Origin: Yinghuangia seranimata
Lineage (GTDB): Bacteria > Actinomycetota > Actinomycetes > Streptomycetales > Streptomycetaceae
DNA: 64,000 nucleotides
Direction of reading: 5' to 3'
Assembly: GCF_029953285.1 (NCBI RefSeq)
Contig: NZ_JASAOI010000017.1
Location: 186,001 to 250,000, forward strand
This document shows, piece after piece, positions 55,382 through 64,000 of this stretch (its first letter is position 1; every line of letters starts with the position of its first letter). Made by a program: the position numbers and the translations under genes. The notes under the pieces were generated by a model, which worked only from the letters and a program-made list of their open reading frames with translations, was not told the DNA's origin and did no database searches.

Positions 55382-57986
55382 CAGGACTCCTCACCTTCAC
55401 CGGTACGCCGCGCCTGCGAGCCGTTGAGACCGGTGCCGTTGGGGGGACCGTCGCCGCCGTGCCCGTTCGGGCCGAGGGCGGCGCCGGTCGCGGGCCCGTC
55501 GGTCGCGCGCTGCTGCGGGAGCACCGCGGCCGTGATCCGGACCACCTCTCCGGCGGCCGCGCCGAGCATGCGGTGCAGCTCCGAGCCGGGTGAGTTCGTC
55601 GGCAGCCACACCACGCGGTCGACCATGTCGGTGACGGCGAGCGGCAGCGTGACCTCGCCGCCGCGCCCGGTGGACACGGTGACCTCGCCGCCGTCGACCG
55701 CGCCGATCTCGGCGGCGGTGGCGGCGCTGAGCCGCACGACGGGCGCGCGGCGGGTTCCGGCGAGTGCGGACTCGCCGTCCTGGCCGCGGCCTTCGTCGAG
55801 GAGCAGCCGCCAGGTGGCGAGCAGCGCCTCGCCGCTGCCGGGGGTCGACACCCGGCGCTCGCGCGCCTCGGGGCCGGCGGCGCGCTCGCCCGCCCAGCCG
55901 CCGAGCGCGCGCAGTTCGCGGCGCGCCGAGGCGACGTCGGGCAGTGCGAGCGAGATGTCCATCTCGTCGGCGAGCGCGTGCAGGACGCGCAGGTCGGGCA
56001 TGACCGTTCCGGCGTCCTGGAGCACCTGGTCGTGCTTGAGGACGGACGCGAACGGCCGCTCACGGCCCTCCCAGTCGACGAACGTGCCGGGCTTCTCGGC
56101 GGCGGCGGCCACCGGGAAGACCACGTCGGCGCGCTCGGTGACCTCGCTGTGCCGCAGCTCCAGGCTGACCACGAACGGCGCGGCCTCCAGCGCGGCGAGC
56201 GCCCCGGCCGGGTCCGGCAGGTCGCCGGGCTCGACGCCGCCGACCACCAGCGCGCCGATCCGGCCGTCGCGGGCGGCGGTCAGGATCGAGGCGGTGTCCA
56301 GGCCGTAGCCGCTGGGCAGGTCGGCGACCCGCCAGGCGGCGGCCACTTCGGCGCGCGCCTCGGGGTCGCTGACCGGGCGGCCGCCGGGCAGCAGGTTGCA
56401 CAGCGCGCCGGCCTCCAGCGCGCCGCGTTCCCCGGCCCGGCGCGGCACCCAGGCGAGCCGGGCGCCGGTGGCGTCGGCGAGCGCGAGCGCCGCGGTGAGC
56501 GCGCCGGGGATCGCGGCGAGCCGCTCGCCGACCATGATCACCGCGCCGTTCGTGCGCAGCAGGTCGGAGGCGGTCTGCCCGACCTCGTCGAGCCCGGCGC
56601 CGGTGGCCAGTGCGGTCAGCCAGCGCACTTCGCTGCCCGGTTCGCCGCGCAGCAGCGCGCCGTTCATGCGGGTCAGGCCGGAGCTGGCGAACGGCGCGAC
56701 GGTGTAGACCTTGAGGCCGCCCTTGCGGGCCGCCTTGCGCAGCCGCAGGAAGACGATCGGCGACTCTTCTTCGGGTTCGAACCCGGCCAGCAGGACCGCG
56801 GGGGCGCGCTCCAGGTCGGCGTACGTGACGCCCATGCCGGTCCCGGCGACCGCGGAGGCCAGGAACTCGGCCTCCTCGGTGCTGTGGTCGCGGGCGCGGA
56901 AGTCGATGTCGTTCGTGCCCAGCGCGACGCGCGCGAACTTGGCGTACGCGTACGCGTCCTCGACGGTCGCGCGGCCGCCGACCAGCACGCCGGCCCGGCC
57001 GCGCGCCGCGTTCAGCCCCTCGGCCGCGGCCGCGAACGCCTCCGGCCACGACGCGGGGCGCAGCTCGCCGCTCTCCTCGTCGCGGACCAGCGGCGCGGTG
57101 ATGCGGTCGCCGAGCGTCGGGTAGCGGAACGCGAACCGGCCCTTGTCGCAGTTCCATTCCTCGTTGACCTCGGGGTCGTCGCCGGCGAGCCGCCGCATGA
57201 CCCGGCCGCGCCGGTGGTCGGCGCGCAGCGAGCACCCGGACGCGCAGTGCTCGCACGCGGTCGGCGAGGACACCAGGTCGAACGGGCGGGACCGGAACCG
57301 GTAGGCGGCCGAGGTGAGCGCGCCGACCGGGCAGATCTGGATGGTGTTGCCCGAGAAGTAGGACTCGAACGGCTGCTTCTCGTAGATGCCGACCTGCTGC
57401 AGCGCGCCGCGTTCGATGAGCGCGATGAACGGGTCGCCCGCGATCTGCTCGGAGAACCGGGTGCAGCGCGCGCACAGCACACACCGCTCGCGGTCGAGGA
57501 GCACCTCGGAGGAGATCGGCAGCGGCTTGGGGTAGGTGCGCTTGACCTCGCCGAACCGCGACGTCGAACGCGTCGACGTCATCGCCTGGTTCTGCAGCGG
57601 GCACTCGCCGCCCTTGTCGCACACCGGGCAGTCGAGCGGGTGGTTGATGAGCAGCAGCTCCATCACGCCGTCCTGCGCCTTGCGGGCCGCGGGCGAGCTG
57701 AGCTGGGTGCGCACCACCATGCCGTCGGTGACGGTGGTCGTGCAGGACGCGAGCGGCTTGCGCTGCCCCTCGACGTCGACGAGGCACTGGCGGCACGCGC
57801 CGACCGGGTCGAGCAGGGGGTGGTCGCAGAACCGCGGGATCGTGATGCCGAGGAGCTCGGCGGCCCGGATGACCAGCGTGCCCTTGGGCACGCTGACCTC
57901 GATCCCGTCGACCGTGATGGTGACGAGGTCGTCCTGCGGCTTGGGGGCCGGGGCCCCGCCCGCCGGAGCATTGGTGGTGACGGTCA

Positions 57987-57987
<1 letters not shown>
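55381..57987 (-). CDS. nuoG: Complex I iron-sulfur subunit G, complete operon
   Basis: An 868-residue molybdopterin-oxidoreductase-like subunit. The N-terminal [2Fe-2S] domain has [18 protein letters not shown]. The His/Cys [4Fe-4S] site is [17 protein letters not shown], then CVLCARC, CPVGALT and the extra-cluster motif [10 protein letters not shown] with WNCDKGRF. The long C-terminal half is the degenerate molybdopterin-type fold, ending in a Gly/Asn-rich tail. It passes electrons from NuoF to NuoI. Confidence 0.95.
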
Positions 57988-59314
<1,327 letters not shown>

Positions 59315-59318
<4 letters not shown>

Positions 59319-60037
59319 GCCCCCTTCTTCGGTGCGTCGGAGGCGGCGGGCGCGTCGGGGTCCTGGCCGTTGGCGATGCGGAGTCCGACGAGGCTGGCGG
59401 CGCCGCCCGCGCCTCCCGCGTCCACCGCGTCGCGACGCGGGTCGGGGAAGCCGGCGAGGATGCGGGCGGTCTCGCGGAAGGTGCACAGCGGGGCGCCGCG
59501 GGTGGGCGACACCTGCTTCCCGGCGCGCAGTTCGTCGACCAGGTCCTTCGCGGACGCCGGGGTGACGTTGTCGAAGAACTCCCAGTTGACCATCACGACG
59601 GGCGCGTAGTCGCAGGCCGCGTTGCACTCGATGTGCTCGAGGGTGACCGAACCGTCGGGCGTGGTGCCCTTGTTGCCGACCCCGAGGTGCTCCTTGAGGG
59701 TCGCGAAGATCTCGTCGCCGCCCATGACCGCGCACAGCGTGTTGGTGCACACGCCGACGTGGAAGTCGCCGCCGTTCTCGCGCCGGTACATCGTGTAGAA
59801 GGTCGCGACCCCGGTGACGTCGGCGGTGGTCAGGCCGAGCATCTCGGCGCAGAACTCGATGCCGTTCGGGCTGACGTAGCCCTCCTCGGCCTGCACCAGG
59901 TGCAGCAGCGGCAGCAGTGCCGAACGGGACTGCGGGTAGCGGCCGATGACCTCGCGCGCATCGGCTTCCAGCCGGGCGCGTACGTCGGCGGGGTAGCCCG
60001 GCGCGGGCAGCCTCGGCATGCCCAGATCCGTGCTCAC
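59315..60037 (-). CDS. nuoE: Complex I [2Fe-2S] subunit E, complete operon
   Basis: A 240-residue thioredoxin-fold subunit with N1a ligands in [12 protein letters not shown] and [11 protein letters not shown]. The C-terminal extension (about 195-240) is Gly/Ala-rich. GTG 60037 is chosen for the GGTGGAGG site before it; upstream in-frame codons lie in the 64-nt gap behind nuoD. Confidence 0.94.
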
Positions 60038-60101
60038 GCCTCCACCTCGCTTCGCTCGGCGGATGCTTCGCACATTGCGCCCCTCCTATTGGTTCGCTCG
60101 C

Positions 60102-61463
60102 TCACCGGTCGACACCTCCCATGACGGGGTCGATGCTCGCGACGGCGACGATCACGTCCGCGACCTGGCTGCCCTCGCACATGGCGGCCATGGCCTGCAG
60201 ATTGGTGAAGGACGGGTCGCGGTAGTGGACGCGGTACGGGCGGGTGCCGCCGTCGCTGACCATGTGCACGCCCAGCTCGCCCTTCGGCGACTCGATGGCG
60301 GCGTACACCTGGCCGGCGGGGACGCGGAAGCCCTCGGTCACCAGCTTGAAGTGGTGGATGAGGGACTCCATCGAGGTGCCCATGATGTTGCGGATGTGGT
60401 CGAGCGAGTTGCCCAGGCCGTCGGGGCCGAGGGCGAGCTGTGCGGGCCAGGCGACCTTCTTGTCCTCGACCATGACCGGGCCCGGCTTGAGGCGTTCGAG
60501 GCACTGCTCGACGATCCGCAGCGACTGCTTCATCTCTTCGATGCGCACCAGGTAGCGGCCGTACGCGTCGCAGGTGTCCTCGGTCGGGACGTCGAACTCG
60601 TAGTTCTGGTAGCCGAAGTAGGGCTGCGTCTTGCGCAGGTCGTGCGGCAGGCCGGCGGAGCGCAGGCACGGCCCGGTGACGCCGAGCGCCATGCAGCCGG
60701 TCAGGTCCAGGTAGCCGATGCCCTCGGTGCGGCCCTTGAAGATGTGGTTGTCGTTGAGCAGCAGCTCGTACTCGCGGATGCGGCCCGGGAGCACGTCGAC
60801 CAGCTCGCGGATCTTGTCCACGGCGCCGGGCGGCAGGTCCTGCGCGAGCCCGCCGGGCCGGATGTACGCGTGGTTCATGCGCAGGCCGGTGATCATCTCG
60901 AACACGTCGAGGATGAGCTCGCGGTCGCGGAACCCGAAGGTCATGACGGTGAGCGCGCCGATCTCCATGCCGCCGGTGGCCAGGCACACCATGTGCGACG
61001 AGATGCGGTTGAGCTCCATGAGCATGACGCGGATGACGTTCGCGCGGTCCGGCACCTGGTCGGTGATGCCCAGGAGCTTCTCGACGCCGAGACAGTAGGC
61101 GGCCTCGTTGAACAGCGGCGTGAGGTAGTCCATGCGCGTCACGAACGTGACGCCCTGCGTCCAGGTCCGGTACTCGAGGTTCTTCTCGATGCCGGTGTGC
61201 AGGTAGCCGATGCCGCACCGGGCCTCGGTGACCGTCTCGCCGTCGATCTCCAGGATCAGGCGCAGCACGCCGTGCGTGGACGGGTGCTGCGGGCCCATGT
61301 TGACGACGATGCGCTCGTCGGCGTCCGCCGCGGCCTGGACGACCTCGTCCCAGTCGGCACCGGTGACGGTGTAGACGCGGCCCTCGGTGGTGTCACGGGA
61401 CTGCGCCTGCGCGGTGTCCGGCGCTTCCTGCGCGTCCGGACGCGTCTGCGTGTTCTCGGCCAT
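60102..61463 (-). CDS. nuoD: Complex I 49-kDa subunit D, complete operon
   Basis: A 453-residue quinone-site subunit derived from hydrogenase large chains. [20 protein letters not shown] carries the quinone-binding His; [38 protein letters not shown] and [16 protein letters not shown] are also present. The N-terminal acidic extension is about 45 residues. ATG 61463 overlaps the nuoC stop (TGATG). This is the only nuoD in the window; the partial nuo operon has none. Confidence 0.96.
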   Translation of the reverse strand: MAENTQTRPDAQEAPDTAQAQSRDTTEGRVYTVTGADWDEVVQAAADADERIVVNMGPQHPSTHGVLRLILEIDGETVTEARCGIGYLHTGIEKNLEYRTWTQGVTFVTRMDYLTPLFNEAAYCLGVEKLLGITDQVPDRANVIRVMLMELNRISSHMVCLATGGMEIGALTVMTFGFRDRELILDVFEMITGLRMNHAYIRPGGLAQDLPPGAVDKIRELVDVLPGRIREYELLLNDNHIFKGRTEGIGYLDLTGCMALGVTGPCLRSAGLPHDLRKTQPYFGYQNYEFDVPTEDTCDAYGRYLVRIEEMKQSLRIVEQCLERLKPGPVMVEDKKVAWPAQLALGPDGLGNSLDHIRNIMGTSMESLIHHFKLVTEGFRVPAGQVYAAIESPKGELGVHMVSDGGTRPYRVHYRDPSFTNLQAMAAMCEGSQVADVIVAVASIDPVMGGVDR

Positions 61464-62215
61464 CAGGTGTACGACCTCCGCTGGTCGGGCGGCGGGATCT
61501 GGGCGCCCTTGTACTCGACGGGCACACCGCCGAGCGGGTAGTCCTTCCGCTGCGGGTGGCCGGGCCAGTCGTCCGGCATGAGGATGCGCGTGAGGGCCGG
61601 GTGGCCGTCGAAGACGATGCCGAAGAAGTCGTACGTCTCGCGCTCGTGCCAGTCGAGCGTCGGGTACACCTTCACGAGCGACGGCACGTGCGGGTCGCCG
61701 TCGGGCGCCGCGACCTCGAGGCGCACCGCGCGGTTGTGGGTGATCGAGCGCAGGTGGTACACCGCGTGCAGCTCGCGGCCCTCGTCGGTCGGGTAGTGCA
61801 CGCCGCTGACGCCGGAGCACAGTTCGAAGCGCAGCGCGGGGTCGTCGCGCAGCGTCAGGGCGACCTTGACGAGGTTGTCGCGGTGCACGTGGAAGGTCAG
61901 CTCGCCGCGGTCGACGACGACGCGCGCGACAGCGGCGTCGAACGCGAGGCCCGACTCGGCCAGGGCGCCTTCGAGTTCGTCGGCGACGAGGTCGAACTCG
62001 CCTTCCTGGCGAGCCTCTTCACCGGGGACGCTGTGCGGCCCGCCGTACGGCCGGATCGCCGGGGCGGGGAGGGCCAGTGTGCGCACCAGCCGCCCGTAGC
62101 CCGACGTGTCGCCGGACCCCTTCGCGCCGAACATGCCGTGCCGGACCTCGAGGACCTCGCCGCCGCCGTCACCACGCGGGACGGGAACCCCGGATCCGTT
62201 CTGTGCGTCACTCAC
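61463..62215 (-). CDS. nuoC: Complex I 30-kDa subunit C, complete operon
   Basis: A 250-residue subunit with the signature [20 protein letters not shown] and [14 protein letters not shown]. It has an N-terminal extension (about 1-60) and none of the repeat tail of the paralogue at 21976. GTG 62215 overlaps the nuoB stop (GTGA). Confidence 0.95.
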   Translation of the reverse strand: MSDAQNGSGVPVPRGDGGGEVLEVRHGMFGAKGSGDTSGYGRLVRTLALPAPAIRPYGGPHSVPGEEARQEGEFDLVADELEGALAESGLAFDAAVARVVVDRGELTFHVHRDNLVKVALTLRDDPALRFELCSGVSGVHYPTDEGRELHAVYHLRSITHNRAVRLEVAAPDGDPHVPSLVKVYPTLDWHERETYDFFGIVFDGHPALTRILMPDDWPGHPQRKDYPLGGVPVEYKGAQIPPPDQRRSYT

Positions 62216-62781
62216 CGAAGCGCGCCCTTCTCGATGAACCGGGGCATCTCGATCGTCGGCGTCGCCTTGAGGGCGGCCTCCTCGGCCGCCTTCGCGGCCT
62301 GCACCCGGTTGACGCCGAGCGGCATCTGCTGGACCTGCTCGTGGAGCTTGAGGATCGCGTCCATGAGCATCTCGGGACGCGGGGGGCAGCCGGGCAGGTA
62401 GATGTCCACGGGGACGATGTGGTCGACGCCCTGGACGATCGCGTAGTTGTTGAACATGCCGCCGGACGAGGCGCACACGCCCATGGACAGCACCCATTTC
62501 GGCGCCGCCATCTGGTCGTAGATCTGCCGCAGAACGGGTGCCATCTTCTGGCTGACCCGGCCCGCGACGATCATCAGGTCGGCCTGCCGCGGCGAGGCCC
62601 GGAAGACCTCCATGCCGAACCGGGCGAGGTCGTACCGCCCCGCGCCGGTCGCCATCATCTCGATCGCGCAGCACGCGAGCCCGAAGGTCGCGGGCCAGAA
62701 CGAGCTCTTGCGGAAGTAGCCGGCGAGATCCTCGACCGTGCTGAGCAGGAAGCCGCTGGGCAGCTTCTCCTCAATCCCCAT
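62212..62781 (-). CDS. nuoB: Complex I subunit B (cluster N2), complete operon
   Basis: A 189-residue subunit holding the N2 cluster: [60 protein letters not shown] and [11 protein letters not shown]. It lies 83 nt downstream of nuoA, across a short run of GGATCACCTGGA-type repeats that has no evident role. Confidence 0.95.
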   Translation of the reverse strand: MGIEEKLPSGFLLSTVEDLAGYFRKSSFWPATFGLACCAIEMMATGAGRYDLARFGMEVFRASPRQADLMIVAGRVSQKMAPVLRQIYDQMAAPKWVLSMGVCASSGGMFNNYAIVQGVDHIVPVDIYLPGCPPRPEMLMDAILKLHEQVQQMPLGVNRVQAAKAAEEAALKATPTIEMPRFIEKGALR

Positions 62782-62864
62782 CGGATGGCCTCTCCTGGAT
62801 CACCTGGAACACCTGGATCACCTGCGTCGGTGGTGCTGCCTGCGGTGTGCGTGCCGGTCCCACG

Positions 62865-63224
62865 TCAGTCCCACTCGAGTCCGCCGCGCCGCCACAGGTA
62901 GGCGTAGGCGACGAACACCGTGGCGATGAACAAGGCCATCTCGACGAGGCCGAAGATGCCGAGGGAGTCGAAGTAGACCGCCCACGGATAGAGGAAGACG
63001 ATCTCGATGTCGAAGATGATGAAGAGCATCGCCGTCAGGTAGTACTTCACGGGGAAGCGCCCGCCGCCGGCCGGTTGCGGGGTCGGCTCGATCCCGCACT
63101 CGTACGCCTCCAACTTGGCCCGGTTGTAGCGCTTGGGCCCGGTCAGTGCGCCGGCGACGAGGGAGACCACTCCGAACGCGGCGGCGATCCCACCGAGCGC
63201 AAGGATCGGCGCGTACAGGTTCAT
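62865..63224 (-). CDS. nuoA: Complex I subunit A, complete operon
   Basis: A 119-residue three-helix subunit, first gene of the complete operon. It has KLEAYECGIEPTPQPAGGGR (Cys loop), FPVKYYLTAMLFIIFDIEIV and a family-type end. ATG 63224 (MNLYAPILALGG) follows GGGAGCA. Transcription starts in the 379-nt upstream region containing a Rex operator. Confidence 0.95.
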   Translation of the reverse strand: MNLYAPILALGGIAAAFGVVSLVAGALTGPKRYNRAKLEAYECGIEPTPQPAGGGRFPVKYYLTAMLFIIFDIEIVFLYPWAVYFDSLGIFGLVEMALFIATVFVAYAYLWRRGGLEWD

Positions 63225-63278
63225 GCCGCACTGCTCCCTTCCGTCCATCGGGCCCGGTCAGCCCACCCGCTTGTGAGC

Positions 63279-63296
63279 ATGTGACCAGGTTCACAA
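63279..63296. promoter_or_regulatory. Rex operator upstream of nuoA
   Basis: ATGTGACCAGGTTCACAA matches the Rex consensus TTGTGAA-N4-TTCACAA at all but two outer/inner positions and has perfect TGTGA-N6-TCACA halves. It lies 55 nt before nuoA and about 19 nt downstream of the -10-like TAGGAT, where bound repressor would block initiation. Rex senses NADH/NAD+ and in streptomycetes is known to control respiratory genes. Confidence 0.85.
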
Positions 63297-63314
63297 GCAC
63301 CCGGAACGGCGCCG

Positions 63315-63320
63315 ATCCTA
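63315..63320 (-). promoter_or_regulatory. Candidate -10 element of the nuo operon
   Basis: TAGGAT on the minus strand, about 95 nt before nuoA. No good -35 lies 16-18 nt upstream (TCGCAG at 18 nt is poor). It is supported mainly by its distance to the Rex operator. Confidence 0.45.
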
Positions 63321-63513
63321 CGCCTCTTCCGATGTGATCTGCGACACGGGCCCAGTTCGATCATGGTGTGATCTTCACCACCTGATGATCGATCAGAAAC
63401 GATTGCGCAGCGGCGATCTTCGACCTAGTGCGAGTGGGCGAACACGTAGTGCGATAGGTAAGGCCGACCTGATGTCGATCTTGGTCCGGGCCTATATCAC
63501 CTGATTTTCGGAC

Positions 63514-63527
63514 CACCAAATTTGGTG
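63514..63527. promoter_or_regulatory. 14-bp perfect palindrome
   Basis: CACCAAATTTGGTG is fully symmetrical, in the AT-rich region 290 nt upstream of nuoA and about 80 nt past the macro-domain gene stop. It looks like an operator for an unidentified regulator. Confidence 0.5.
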
Positions 63528-63603
63528 ATCACAAGCGCACATGTTAAAGCGCCCCATGCCGCGCGCGGGGTCGGCGGCATGGGGCGCGATGCAGGTCAGC
63601 GGG

Positions 63604-64000
63604 TCAATGACCGAGCTCGGCGAGCGCCTCCTCGAAGACCCCGTAGGCGTCCGCGCCGAACAGGACGAAGCGGGCCTCGGCGACCCGCGACGCCGAGCCG
63701 GCGTCACGCACCGTCCGCAACGCGATCCGCGCCCCGTCGTCCATCGGCCACCCGAAGATGCCCGTCGAGATCGCGGGGAACACCACGCTGCGCGCACCCA
63801 GCTCGTCGGCCACGCGGAGTGACTCGCGATAGCAGGAAGCGAGTTCGGCGGAGCGGTCCTCGGTCCTCGACCACACCGGGCCGACCGTGTGGATGACCCA
63901 CGTGGCGTCCAGGTTCCCGGCCGTCGTGGCGACCGCCTGGCCGACGGGCAGGCCGCGGCCGTACCGCGACGCCCTCAGGTCCCGGCACGCGTCGAGGATC
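63604..64000 (-). CDS. Macro-domain (ADP-ribose) hydrolase, partial at window end
   Basis: The C-terminal 132 or so residues of a macro-domain protein; the start lies beyond position 64000. Visible motifs are WVIHTVGPVW and VFPAISTGIFGWPMDDGA, the phosphate-binding loop of O-acetyl-ADP-ribose/ADP-ribosyl-protein hydrolases of the YmdB type, with the C-terminal helix EEALAELGH. It removes or binds ADP-ribose groups. It is read towards nuoA and ends 380 nt from it. Confidence 0.9.
   Translation of the reverse strand, partial: ILDACRDLRASRYGRGLPVGQAVATTAGNLDATWVIHTVGPVWSRTEDRSAELASCYRESLRVADELGARSVVFPAISTGIFGWPMDDGARIALRTVRDAGSASRVAEARFVLFGADAYGVFEEALAELGH

Larger units (their letters stand above)
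63225..63603. other. Regulatory region upstream of nuoA-N
   Basis: No gene is visible. The region is AT-rich for this genome and dense in palindromes: the Rex operator (63279-63296), TGATCGATCA near 63388, and the 14-bp palindrome at 63514. It must contain the nuoA promoter (minus strand) and the terminator of the macro-domain gene. Confidence 0.7.

Noticed and set aside
62786-62822. GGATCACCTGGA-type short repeats between nuoA and nuoB as an operator
   Set aside because: Imperfect, only about 35 nt, inside the operon, with no dyad symmetry.

Overview
The window is chromosomal DNA from a very GC-rich actinomycete, most likely a Streptomyces or another member of the Streptomycetaceae. The grounds are GC-saturated third codon positions, GTG starts, GTGA and ATGA stop/start overlaps, actinomycete-only families (ANTAR, DUF397, DUF6328, DUF6879) and an actinomycete integrative and conjugative element (AICE) sitting against a tRNA-Tyr gene. 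The gene neighbourhood (nuo operon, polyprenyl synthase, korAB, partial nuo set, htpX, yajQ, tRNA-Tyr) resembles, from memory, the SCO4560-SCO4615 stretch of S. coelicolor.

Positions 1-10,760 hold the right-hand part of an SLP1/pSAM2-type AICE. In order: a translationally coupled block (small protein, DUF2637-like membrane protein, cytosine-C5 methyltransferase, RRQRL-type zinc protein), the FtsK-like transfer translocase TraB, a striking array of CTAG-centred palindromes, three small proteins (two of them membrane proteins), SSB, a primase-polymerase, a replication ATPase, excisionase and tyrosine integrase. The integrase ends beside tRNA-Tyr (minus strand), the attachment gene. The other element end lies left of the window.

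Positions 11,000-14,230 hold yajQ, a family-2 glycosyltransferase, a YccF membrane protein and the HtpX protease. Positions 14,337-24,034 (minus strand) are a partial complex I operon, nuoA2-B2-C2-H2-I2-J2-K2-L2-M2-N2, with no nuoD, E, F or G. Divergent from it are a NarL-type sensor kinase and response regulator, then korAB (2-oxoacid:ferredoxin oxidoreductase). Korarchaeal-style coupling is not implied, but Kor makes reduced ferredoxin and the partial complex lacks the NADH-oxidising module, so ferredoxin-driven proton pumping is an attractive inference.

Positions 29,700-40,070 are mixed accessory genes: GAF-ANTAR and GAF proteins, an ABC-2 exporter with a LolA-like lipoprotein-type partner, a metallo-beta-lactamase-fold hydrolase, HxlR and MarR regulators, a DHFR-fold reductase, a DHA2 drug exporter and a DUF6328 membrane protein. 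Positions 40,069-41,280 have no gene: they hold five structured GC hairpin units of one apparent family, then about 130 nt of G/C homopolymer that looks like an assembly artefact. Next come an XRE/DUF397/DUF6879 regulator cassette, a GtrA protein and an unknown gene, followed by a gene-free stretch with a 19-nt minisatellite.

Positions 45,704-63,224 (minus strand) are a long-chain polyprenyl diphosphate synthase, probably for the menaquinone tail, and the complete 14-gene nuoA-N operon. Upstream of nuoA is a near-perfect Rex operator just downstream of a -10-like hexamer, which predicts NADH/NAD+ control. The window ends inside a macro-domain gene. The window therefore holds two complex I loci: a Rex-controlled NADH dehydrogenase and a reduced, apparently Rex-independent paralogue next to ferredoxin-reducing enzymes.
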